This document shows, piece after piece, positions 38,308 to 45,770 of a DNA stretch of 64,000 bases (positions are counted from its first letter, which is position 1; each line of letters opens with the position of its first letter). Location of the stretch: NCBI RefSeq assembly GCF_032716425.1, contig NZ_CP090419.1:1227001-1291000 (forward strand), read 5' to 3'. Origin of the DNA: Pseudoalteromonas sp. N1230-9 (GTDB lineage Bacteria; Pseudomonadota; Gammaproteobacteria; Enterobacterales; Alteromonadaceae). A program made the translations under genes and the position numbers. The notes beneath the pieces are model-generated. The model did no database searches, had not been told where the DNA came from, and saw only the letters and a list, made by a program, of their open reading frames with translations.

Positions 38308-39156
38308 ATGACCGTTCTTAACTTACCACGAGGTCGCACTTTACACCTCGACTCCCCAGTTGTGATGGGGATTTTAAATGTCACACCCGATTCATTTTCA
38401 GACGGCGGCAGCTATTGCCAATTAGACAGCGCTGTCAATCAGGCCAATACACTATTAGAACAAGGCGCCTTAATTATTGATATTGGTGGTGAGTCAACCC
38501 GTCCTGGCGCACCAGATGTTTCGTTAGAAGATGAATTAGCAAGAGTTATTCCTCTTGTAAAAGCGCTTCGTGAACACAGTGATTGTGTTATTTCAATTGA
38601 TACCAGCAAAAGTGAAGTGATGCGCCAAGCTATAGAAGCAGGTGCAGATATTATAAATGATGTGCGAGCTCTTCAAGAGCCTGGTGCGATTGAGGTGCTT
38701 GCTCAGTACCCAGATGTGGCAGTGTGCTTAATGCACATGCAAGGGCAGCCTCGCACAATGCAAATGGCCCCGCAATACGATGATTTGTTTGCTGATATCA
38801 ATAGCTTTTTTGCTGCGCGTATCGAAGCGTGTGAGCAAGCGGGTATTCAGCGAGAGCGAATTATACTAGACCCAGGTTTTGGGTTTGGAAAATCGTTGGC
38901 ACATAACTATCAAATCCTCGACAAATTCGATGATTTTAATCAATTCAAACTACCTGTTTTGGCGGGCTTATCTCGAAAGTCTATGATAGGTAATTTACTA
39001 AATAGAGACACGAGTGAGCGCTTAGCTGGTAGCCTAGCCGGCGCACTTATTGCTGCACAAAATGGCGCAAAGATCATTCGTGTTCATGATGTATTAGAAA
39101 CTGTTGATGCCTTAACCGTTTGGCAGGCGTGTAATAAAGGATTTTTAAATGAGTAA
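38308..39156 (+). CDS. folP: Dihydropteroate synthase
   Basis: A 282-residue TIM-barrel enzyme of folate synthesis, joining pABA to hydroxymethyl-dihydropterin diphosphate; it is the sulfonamide target. Motifs are [50 protein letters not shown] and GLSRKSMIG. The stop overlaps glmM by eight bases. Confidence 0.97.
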   Translation: MTVLNLPRGRTLHLDSPVVMGILNVTPDSFSDGGSYCQLDSAVNQANTLLEQGALIIDIGGESTRPGAPDVSLEDELARVIPLVKALREHSDCVISIDTSKSEVMRQAIEAGADIINDVRALQEPGAIEVLAQYPDVAVCLMHMQGQPRTMQMAPQYDDLFADINSFFAARIEACEQAGIQRERIILDPGFGFGKSLAHNYQILDKFDDFNQFKLPVLAGLSRKSMIGNLLNRDTSERLAGSLAGALIAAQNGAKIIRVHDVLETVDALTVWQACNKGFLNE

Positions 39157-40504
39157 AACAAGAAAATATTTTGGCACGGATGGTGTTCGCGGTATGGTTG
39201 GGGAATACCCAATCACCCCTGAGTTTGCTTTAAAACTAGGTTGGGCTGCAGGACGAGTTTTATCAAAGATTGGCACTAAAAAAGTGATCATTGGTAAAGA
39301 TACGCGCATCTCAGGCTATATGTTAGAAACGTCTCTTGAGGCAGGCTTAATTGCCGCAGGTATTGATGTGGTTTTACTCGGGCCTATGCCGACTCCAGCT
39401 GTTGCATACCTCACACAAACATTCCGTGCTGAAGCGGGTATTGTTATTAGCGCTTCTCATAACCCTTATCATGATAATGGTATTAAATTCTTTTCTAGCC
39501 GGGGTTTAAAACTCCCTGATAATGTTGAGCTAGAAATTGAAGCTATGATGGATGAGCCAATGACGTGTGTTGCATCCGATAAACTCGGAAAAGCACGCCG
39601 CTTAGAAACGGCCGATGGTCGCTATATTGAGTTCTGTAAGAGCCAGTTCCCGCAAGGATTATCACTTGAAGGGTTAAAAATAGTGCTCGATTGTGCCAAC
39701 GGTGCTACCTACCACATTGCACCATCCGTGATGCGAGAACTAGGCGCAGAAGTAATTTGTCATGCATGCGAGCCGAATGGAGTAAATATTAACCTTGAGT
39801 GTGGTGCCACTCATGTTGAAACACTTAAACGCAAAGTGCTTGAACACAATGCTGATGTAGGTATTGCCTATGATGGTGATGGCGACCGTGTCATGATGGT
39901 TGATCACAATGGCCGTGTATTTGATGGTGATGATATTGTTTACATTATTGCTTGCCAAGCTGCAAACGATGACATGCTTGGTGGTGGTGTTGTAGGTACC
40001 GTCATGTCTAATATGGGACTTGAAAATGCGCTTAAATCACGCGGTATTGATTTTGCCAGAAGCAAAGTCGGTGACCGCTATGTAATGGAGCTACTACAAG
40101 AGAAAGGGTGGAAAATTGGTGGTGAAAGCTCAGGCCATGTATTAAACCTTGATCTAATTAGTACAGGCGATGGCATTATTTCGAGCTTACAAGTGCTTGC
40201 AGCAATGGTTGCACAAAATAAAACATTACAAGATCTAGGCGCGGGTTTCACAAAATACCCAATGAAAATGATTAATGTTCGTTATCCTCAAGGAACCGAC
40301 CCTACACAAGCTCAGGCGGTGATTGACTGTGTGGCTGAGGTTGAAGAAAAACTTGGTAACACTGGGCGTGTATTACTTCGTAAATCAGGCACTGAACCCG
40401 TTGTGCGTGTAATGGTCGAAGCTGAGCAAGAGAAAATTGTACTCGATAATGCTCAGAAAATCGCTCAAGTTGTCGAATCTGTGAGCAAACAAACCGAAGC
40501 ATAA
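39149..40504 (+). CDS. glmM: Phosphoglucosamine mutase
   Basis: A 451-residue alpha-D-phosphohexomutase converting glucosamine-6-phosphate to the 1-phosphate for peptidoglycan and LPS precursors. It shows [10 protein letters not shown] at the N-terminus, the phosphoserine loop [15 protein letters not shown], metal loop [12 protein letters not shown], sugar loop GGESSGH and phosphate-binding [12 protein letters not shown]. Overlaps folP, usual order. Confidence 0.98.
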   Translation: MSKTRKYFGTDGVRGMVGEYPITPEFALKLGWAAGRVLSKIGTKKVIIGKDTRISGYMLETSLEAGLIAAGIDVVLLGPMPTPAVAYLTQTFRAEAGIVISASHNPYHDNGIKFFSSRGLKLPDNVELEIEAMMDEPMTCVASDKLGKARRLETADGRYIEFCKSQFPQGLSLEGLKIVLDCANGATYHIAPSVMRELGAEVICHACEPNGVNINLECGATHVETLKRKVLEHNADVGIAYDGDGDRVMMVDHNGRVFDGDDIVYIIACQAANDDMLGGGVVGTVMSNMGLENALKSRGIDFARSKVGDRYVMELLQEKGWKIGGESSGHVLNLDLISTGDGIISSLQVLAAMVAQNKTLQDLGAGFTKYPMKMINVRYPQGTDPTQAQAVIDCVAEVEEKLGNTGRVLLRKSGTEPVVRVMVEAEQEKIVLDNAQKIAQVVESVSKQTEA

Positions 40505-40573
40505 CAATAACCTCTTGTAACTTTGGGCAAGTCGAGTTAGTATCTTGCCCGCTTTCTAATGTGGAGTGGAATT

Positions 40574-41323
40574 ATGGCAACACGTAAGCCAATGGTTGCA
40601 GGTAATTGGAAAATGAACGGCTCATTAGAGCTCGTTGAACAGTTATCTCAGGCAATTAAAAACGTTCAATCGGATGAACTGGATATTGTGGTTTTTCCAC
40701 CATTCCCATTGATGAGTAGTTTGCTACAACGTGATGTGCTTGTTGGCTCACAGACTGTATCTGAGAATCAAGCAGGTGCATTTACGGGTGAAGTCGATGC
40801 GCAGCTTATAAAAGATTTAGGCGCCACATACACATTAGTTGGTCACTCAGAACGTCGAAGTATTTACGGTGAGTCAGACCAAAGTGTTGCAGAAAAATTC
40901 GCCCGTGCGCAAGAAGTAGGCTTAACACCTATCTTATGTGTTGGCGAAAGTGAGCAACAACGCGAAGCAAATGAAACCGAATTAGTGGTTGCAGCACAAA
41001 TTGATGCTGTAATTGATAAATTAGGTGTAGCAGCACTAAAGAATTCTGTGGTAGCATACGAGCCCGTTTGGGCCATTGGCACAGGTAAAACTGCTTCACC
41101 TGAGCAAGCTCAAGCTGTGCACAAATTTATCCGCGAAAAAGTCGCTTCACTGGATAGCGATTTAGCCGCGCAGCTAACCATCTTATATGGTGGTAGCGTG
41201 AATGAAAAAAATAGCGAATTATTATTTGCACAACCAGATATAGATGGCGGCCTAATTGGCGGCGCAAGTCTAAAAGCAGACTCATTCACTGCAATCTGTG
41301 AGAGTGCAAAAGGGACCGTATAA
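40574..41323 (+). CDS. tpiA: Triosephosphate isomerase
   Basis: A 249-residue TIM barrel: GNWKMNGS with the catalytic Lys, LVGHSERRS with catalytic His, YEPVWAIGTGKTASPEQAQ with catalytic Glu and the flexible loop, and LYGGSVNEKN. It interconverts DHAP and glyceraldehyde-3-phosphate. ATG 40574 follows GGAG by seven bases. The gene between glmM and secG is usual outside the enterics. Confidence 0.98.
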   Translation: MATRKPMVAGNWKMNGSLELVEQLSQAIKNVQSDELDIVVFPPFPLMSSLLQRDVLVGSQTVSENQAGAFTGEVDAQLIKDLGATYTLVGHSERRSIYGESDQSVAEKFARAQEVGLTPILCVGESEQQREANETELVVAAQIDAVIDKLGVAALKNSVVAYEPVWAIGTGKTASPEQAQAVHKFIREKVASLDSDLAAQLTILYGGSVNEKNSELLFAQPDIDGGLIGGASLKADSFTAICESAKGTV

Positions 41324-41324
41324 G

Positions 41325-41672
41325 ATGTACGAAATTTTATTAGTAGTTTATTTAATCGTTGCTTTAGCACTTGTTGGTATGGTTTTAATCCAGCAAGGTA
41401 AAGGCGCAGACATGGGCTCATCATTTGGTGCAGGTGCTTCTGCCACTGTGTTTGGTTCATCTGGTGCTGGTAACTTTATGACTAAAACAACGACAATTCT
41501 TGCCACAGTATTCTTTGTGTTAAGTATTGTTCTAGGTAACCTTACAGCTGGTCAAATTAAAAAGACTGACGAATGGGAAAATCTAGAAGCTGCGCCAGCT
41601 GTTGAAACAGTAACGCCAGCACAAGATGATGTGCCTGTTACTGAAGAGAAAAGCTCTGACGTACCAAACTAA
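41325..41672 (+). CDS. secG: Preprotein translocase subunit SecG
   Basis: A 115-residue inner-membrane protein with two membrane segments (MYEILLVVYLIVALALVGMV; TTILATVFFVLSIVLG) and the cytoplasmic loop IQQGKGADMGSSFGAGAS. It helps SecYE-SecA export. The start lies two bases after the tpiA stop, with AGGGA ahead. The acidic C-terminal tail after ~80 is variable in the family. Confidence 0.95.
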   Translation: MYEILLVVYLIVALALVGMVLIQQGKGADMGSSFGAGASATVFGSSGAGNFMTKTTTILATVFFVLSIVLGNLTAGQIKKTDEWENLEAAPAVETVTPAQDDVPVTEEKSSDVPN

Positions 41673-41748
41673 TTAGCGTTGCTAAATTAGGTTAAGCAGT
41701 TACTTTCCTCAAGTAATAATAACGCTTAACAACATACAAAAATTGTAT

Positions 41749-41833
41749 GCGGATGTGGTGGAATTGGTAGACACGCCATCTTGAGGGGGTGGTGGCTTAG
41801 GCCGTGGGGGTTCAAGTCCCCCCATCCGCACCA
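41749..41833 (+). tRNA. tRNA-Leu(GAG)
   Basis: An 85-base tRNA with encoded CCA. The acceptor GCGGATG pairs with CATCCGC, the anticodon arm is CCATC-TTGAGGG-GGTGG with GAG at 41783-41785, there is a long class II variable arm, and the T arm is GGGGG-TTCAAGT-CCCCC. It resembles leuU beside secG in E. coli. Confidence 0.97.
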
Positions 41834-41839
41834 AATTTG

Positions 41840-41872
41840 AAAAGCCGTTACTTAACAGTAACGGCTTTTTTC
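41840..41872 (+). terminator. Rho-independent terminator after tRNA-Leu
   Basis: AAAAGCCGTTAC pairs with GTAACGGCTTTT around TTAACA, followed by TT. It ends the secG-tRNA transcript. Confidence 0.92.
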
Positions 41873-42020
41873 ATTTTCTCCCCTCTTTGCACTAGTCTGG
41901 TGCTTTTACTTTAGAAAAAGCCTTTCTTATATTTCTAATATTCTGAAAAATAAATAAAATTAATCTTGGAGCTTTCCTTGCTTATATTACCTGTTATTAC
42001 TTTATAGGCGAGTTTAGAGC

Positions 42021-42965
42021 ATGGCGAGAATGAGTTATTTAAGTGCGATAGAGCGATATGAAGAGCATCAACATCTGATTCATGATTTGTTGCTGTCTAT
42101 TTTAGCGAGTATTCAAACATCACTTAAAAATCAACAAAATTATCAGCAGCTAGTAGAGCAATATCCATTTCTAGAATTACAATATTGCTTAAATGGGCAA
42201 GGGATACAACAAGGTCATAATGTCTGTTTCAAGCGGCAGTATTATAGGGAATTAGCACATAAAGGTGCGGGGCAAGATTTGAGTACACGCCCTTATTTTT
42301 TGCTTGCAAGTAGCAACGAAGATGCACATTTTACCTCGCCATATATTTCAACTGCTACGAAACATTTGTGCATATCGGCCGTGAAGTTAATACAAACAGA
42401 TAATCAAGATAACCACTATCTAGTTGTAGATGTGTGCCTAACTGAATTGATTGAGTTCATCTTAGGGGATACACAGCGCGCAAATATGACGCCTTATTTT
42501 AAAGCCGGTTATGGGTTAATTGTTAGTTGTTTATTCTGCCTAGTAATTTACTTACTCTTTAAGGTGTTTGATGGAATGTTTTCTCTTTTGCTAGGAAAAC
42601 AAGGTCAATCAGATCCAATTCAGCCTTTCACTATCATTATCTTTGTCACCTTGGCTTTAGCTATTTTTGATTTGGGGAAAACTATTTTGGAGGAAGAGAT
42701 CCTCATGCATAAAGATATTTTTCGCCACAGCTCAACCAGACGAACAATCACACGGTTTATCTCAACGATTTTGATTGCGGTCTCAATAGAGGCATTACTT
42801 ACTATGTTTAAGGCTGCTCTAGGACAAGTTGAGTACGTAATACCTGCGGTTCTAATGATGTTCGCAGTTGTCGGTTTATTATTAGCATTGGCGGTCTATG
42901 TCTACTTAGGCGCAAAGGCAGAAGATGTATTAATGCAAGTTCAACGCCTCAAAACAAAGCAATAA
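42021..42965 (+). CDS. Membrane protein with Cache/PDC-type sensor domain
   Basis: A 314-residue protein. Residues ~5-150 resemble a single Cache-like sensor (GAGQDLSTRPYFLLASS; FTSPYISTATKHLCISAV), followed by about four hydrophobic segments (YGLIVSCLFCLVIYLLF; FTIIIFVTLALAIFDLG; ISTILIAVSIEALLTMF; VIPAVLMMFAVVGLLLALAVYVYL). There is no kinase, GGDEF or chemotaxis output domain, so how it signals is unclear. The topology, with the sensor before the first membrane helix and no signal peptide, is unusual for an extracytoplasmic Cache domain. Confidence 0.75.
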   Translation: MARMSYLSAIERYEEHQHLIHDLLLSILASIQTSLKNQQNYQQLVEQYPFLELQYCLNGQGIQQGHNVCFKRQYYRELAHKGAGQDLSTRPYFLLASSNEDAHFTSPYISTATKHLCISAVKLIQTDNQDNHYLVVDVCLTELIEFILGDTQRANMTPYFKAGYGLIVSCLFCLVIYLLFKVFDGMFSLLLGKQGQSDPIQPFTIIIFVTLALAIFDLGKTILEEEILMHKDIFRHSSTRRTITRFISTILIAVSIEALLTMFKAALGQVEYVIPAVLMMFAVVGLLLALAVYVYLGAKAEDVLMQVQRLKTKQ

Positions 42966-43324
42966 GAGTGAAATTTTTGGTTGTAAACAGGCTTAGATAC
43001 AGTCATTAATTGTTATGAAGTTTATTTTTGTTTATACAAAATAACTGATTTGTCGTGGTATTTGTTTAAAGCCTATTTATAGCCTTATTTCTAATAGAAG
43101 AAGCTGAATATTACCTGAATTTTGAGCTGAATGTTAACTGAATAAGGTGTTGGGCTTAGCCTCTGTGAGTATGAAATTAGCGTTTGTTTAGCCTGTATTG
43201 ATAAACAGCCTCTGTCTATTTTTTTGGAGCTCATAAATAAGCTAAGCAAATAGCAACAACCTTTCTAGAAAAACTCCTTTACACTTCTTCCGTGTTAACA
43301 AACCTGCTCAAAGGATATGGGTGA
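42966..43324. other. Control region of the pilus operon
   Basis: A 359-base AT-rich non-coding stretch. It carries four CTGAAT direct repeats (43104-43143) described separately, and AAGGA just ahead of the first pilus gene. A promoter is expected downstream of the repeats, but no convincing -35/-10 pair was identified. Confidence 0.6.
43104..43143 (+). repeat. Four phased CTGAAT direct repeats upstream of the pilus operon
   Basis: CTGAAT occurs at 43104-43109, 43115-43120, 43127-43132 and 43138-43143, steps of 11, 12 and 11 bases, about one helical turn. Such spacing is typical of tandem OmpR/PhoB-type half-sites. The array lies ~180 bases before the first pilus gene. Confidence 0.65.
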
Positions 43325-43798
43325 ATGATGAAAAAATGCATGTTATTTCTTTTCATTTTTAGCACTTCTTACAGTGTAGCCTCTGATGATGTGAGTTTAA
43401 CATTGGAAGGATACATAAAAGCAAAGTGCGGTTTTACAATGCAAGAAAATGATTTGCAATTTCCACATAATGGTTTGATTAGCACTGAGTTAGTTATTAA
43501 CTGTAACTCACCAATGAGGATGTCATTGCATTCTGAGCATGGCGGATTACTTCATTTACAGGGCAGGAAAGTCAACGGGTACAGGGTAAGCTTATCAGTA
43601 GCAGGGCTATCGCTAAGTGAATCATTCTTAGCGCGAAATCTTATTGATTCACATACTCTGAATATTGACCAAATCTTGTTTAAGAAAACGATGAATTTAC
43701 AGTTAGAGTTAACAGAGCCACTAATATATGCAGGTGAGTATAAGGATATCTTGCGTATAGAGATGACGCCAGCCGCCAGTTCAGGTGGGATTTGGTAA
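43325..43798 (+). CDS. Minor pilin-like protein (spore coat U / chaperone-usher type)
   Basis: A 157-residue secreted protein with a signal peptide (to SVA) and a paired-Cys immunoglobulin-like domain (KAKCGFTM, VINCNSP). It ends in the archaic-pilin signature AGEYKDILRIEMTP. It shares the G-x-Y-x-D-x-L end with the other subunits of this cluster. Probably a minor subunit or the base of the fibre. AAGGA precedes the ATG. First gene of the operon. Confidence 0.72.
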   Translation: MMKKCMLFLFIFSTSYSVASDDVSLTLEGYIKAKCGFTMQENDLQFPHNGLISTELVINCNSPMRMSLHSEHGGLLHLQGRKVNGYRVSLSVAGLSLSESFLARNLIDSHTLNIDQILFKKTMNLQLELTEPLIYAGEYKDILRIEMTPAASSGGIW

Positions 43799-43844
43799 GT
43801 CATTAAGAAACAATGCTTAAATAACATGGATAAGGAATAAACTA

Positions 43845-44321
43845 ATGAAAAAATTAATCACACTTTCAGCAATCGCTGTTCTTACTTCTGGTACTGCTTT
43901 AGCGGAAAACCTAAACGTTGGTGGTGCAGTTGAGTCAATTTGTGAAGTTAGCAATGTAAACACAACAACATATTTTCCTGCATTAGCAAAAGATCAAACA
44001 AAAACAATTGGCTTTGAATTGCAGTGTAACGATGCTGACGGCGCAACAATGTCTTTAACGACAGCCGAAGGTCACTTACAAAACGCAGACCGCGAAGACC
44101 AAGGGGTAGGGTACACAGCTGAATTAAATGCGAACCCATTCGCTTTTACACTTGTTGCTGAAAATGGTCACAACGACCAAAGCGTTGAGCAAAGCCAGCC
44201 AGGTTCTTTTGCTCTAGCTGCAGGCGGTGTTGCAGGTACAATCGAGTTAACTATTACGCAAAACCCAGTTTTCTCTGGTACTTATGCTGATACGTTAATG
44301 TTAGCTATTACAGCTAACTAA
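43845..44321 (+). CDS. Probable major pilin subunit
   Basis: A 158-residue protein with a signal peptide (MKKLITLSAIAVLTSGTALA). The mature domain has two cysteines (SICEVSN, LQCNDAD), many small and polar residues, and the terminal motif FSGTYADTLMLAIT. The start site is good. A strong terminator directly follows this gene and precedes the chaperone, which would give this product the highest mRNA level, as expected of the main structural subunit. Confidence 0.75.
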   Translation: MKKLITLSAIAVLTSGTALAENLNVGGAVESICEVSNVNTTTYFPALAKDQTKTIGFELQCNDADGATMSLTTAEGHLQNADREDQGVGYTAELNANPFAFTLVAENGHNDQSVEQSQPGSFALAAGGVAGTIELTITQNPVFSGTYADTLMLAITAN

Positions 44322-44329
44322 ACTTGATG

Positions 44330-44360
44330 AAAAAAAGAGCAGCTAATGCTGCTCTTTTTT
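44330..44360 (+). terminator. Internal terminator between major pilin and chaperone genes
   Basis: AAAAAAGAGCAGC pairs with GCTGCTCTTTTTT around TAAT, a 13-base-pair stem with T run, inside the pilus operon. Partial read-through is needed for the assembly genes. Confidence 0.9.
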
Positions 44361-44372
44361 ATGGGAGATCAT

Positions 44373-45071
44373 ATGCGCTTTTTAATCATATTTTTGACTT
44401 GTTTTTGGTCATTACATAGCTATGCATTCCAAGTTCAGCCCATGGTTGCTGAGTTAAAGCCTTCAGGTTCAAATTCACAGCAAAGAATTAGGGTTATGAA
44501 TAATTCAAATGAACCATTAACTATTGAACTCACAGCGTTTGATTTAGAAATCAACAAGGCGGGCGATGAAGAGCTGAAGCTTAACGAGGAAGATTTTTTG
44601 ATTATTCCTATGACGACAATCGTTCAGCCTGGAAAAACACAATCTGTATTGGTCCGTTATATTGGTGATCCCGCTATATCAGTATCAAAGTCGTATCGTA
44701 TAGCTGTTGATCAAGTTCCTGTCGATATTAATGAAATTAAACAATCTGGTGTTGGTATGTCGGTAAGTTTTAGAACGCTGTTTAATGTCGTACCAGAACA
44801 AGCAACTGCTAAGTTATTAGTAAAAGAAAAGCAGTTAGAACAAGCGGGTGTTTGGAAAATATTACTTGAAAATGAAGGTGACAAATTTATACGCCTTTCC
44901 CAAGCAAAGTGGCTTTTTAAAAATCAAGAAGAGCAGCTTTTATTAGAAGGTGAAGAGCTCAGTAAAGCCTTAAGCGGCAAGCTATTATTACCACACTCTG
45001 AGCGTGAGGTAACTATAGAAGTACCGGCTAAGTTTTCACCGCAAAATAGTCAGTTAGAGGTGCTATTTTAA
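44373..45071 (+). CDS. Periplasmic pilus chaperone 1
   Basis: A 232-residue protein with a signal peptide (to SYA) and a PapD-like first domain (FQVQPMVAELKPSGSNSQQRIRV split, LIIPMTTIVQPGKTQSVLVRYIG). The chaperone caps subunits by donor-strand complementation and hands them to the usher. ATG 44373 follows GGGAG. The stop shares a base with the next gene (TAATG). Confidence 0.85.
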   Translation: MRFLIIFLTCFWSLHSYAFQVQPMVAELKPSGSNSQQRIRVMNNSNEPLTIELTAFDLEINKAGDEELKLNEEDFLIIPMTTIVQPGKTQSVLVRYIGDPAISVSKSYRIAVDQVPVDINEIKQSGVGMSVSFRTLFNVVPEQATAKLLVKEKQLEQAGVWKILLENEGDKFIRLSQAKWLFKNQEEQLLLEGEELSKALSGKLLLPHSEREVTIEVPAKFSPQNSQLEVLF

Positions 45072-45769
45072 TGCGTTGGTGTTTGGTTGCTTATTTATTT
45101 ATGTCGCTATCTTGTTTTGCTATAGAAGTCACCCCCATGGTGCTTACTTTAGATCCAACGATGACCTCGCAACCAGCATATAGCACGGTAAGAAATACGT
45201 TAAACCGTGATTTAGCGTTTGAAATAGAAGTGTACGAGGTTGACTTTTCAAAGAAGCTGCCTCAATTTCATTACCTTGACGAGCCACCGATCTGGGTGTT
45301 TCCACCCACGATTTACCTTACAAAAAATGAACAACAACGCATTCAGTTTCGCTGGAACGGTAATACCCCTAAAACAGATAAAACATATCAAGTTACTTTG
45401 GTTGAACAAGTTGTGTCTGGGCAAACAAGCGAGGTATCGCAGCTAACAATGTTATTAAACGTGAATATGATTGTGCACGTACATCAACAAGCGTTTGAGG
45501 CTAATTTAGTTGTTGAGAATATCAACTGTCTTGAAAAACAATGTAGTTTTGATGTTCGTAATTTTGGTGATGGGGCTTCACGTCTAAGTGAGTATGAAAT
45601 AATTATTAGCTCCAAGGATAAGCCGCAACTAACTTTTGATAAACAGCAACTAAAAGCATTGGGCTACGATGTTTTCTTTGCGCCTTCTGCCATCTCTCAT
45701 GTTTCTATTCCAATATTAAAAGAAGGACATGTTGATTTAACTTCTCCTACAGTCATTTTGAAAAAGTAA
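45071..45769 (+). CDS. Periplasmic pilus chaperone 2
   Basis: A 232-residue protein with a signal peptide (to CFA). The PapD-like domain (VTPMVLTLDPTMTSQPAYST, IWVFPPTIYLTKNEQQRIQFRW split) is followed by a second domain with a likely disulfide (NCLEKQCSF). It is a diverged second chaperone, perhaps dedicated to the tip or minor subunit. It overlaps chaperone 1 by one base and lies one base before the usher. Confidence 0.8.
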   Translation: MRWCLVAYLFMSLSCFAIEVTPMVLTLDPTMTSQPAYSTVRNTLNRDLAFEIEVYEVDFSKKLPQFHYLDEPPIWVFPPTIYLTKNEQQRIQFRWNGNTPKTDKTYQVTLVEQVVSGQTSEVSQLTMLLNVNMIVHVHQQAFEANLVVENINCLEKQCSFDVRNFGDGASRLSEYEIIISSKDKPQLTFDKQQLKALGYDVFFAPSAISHVSIPILKEGHVDLTSPTVILKK

Positions 45770-45770
45770 C

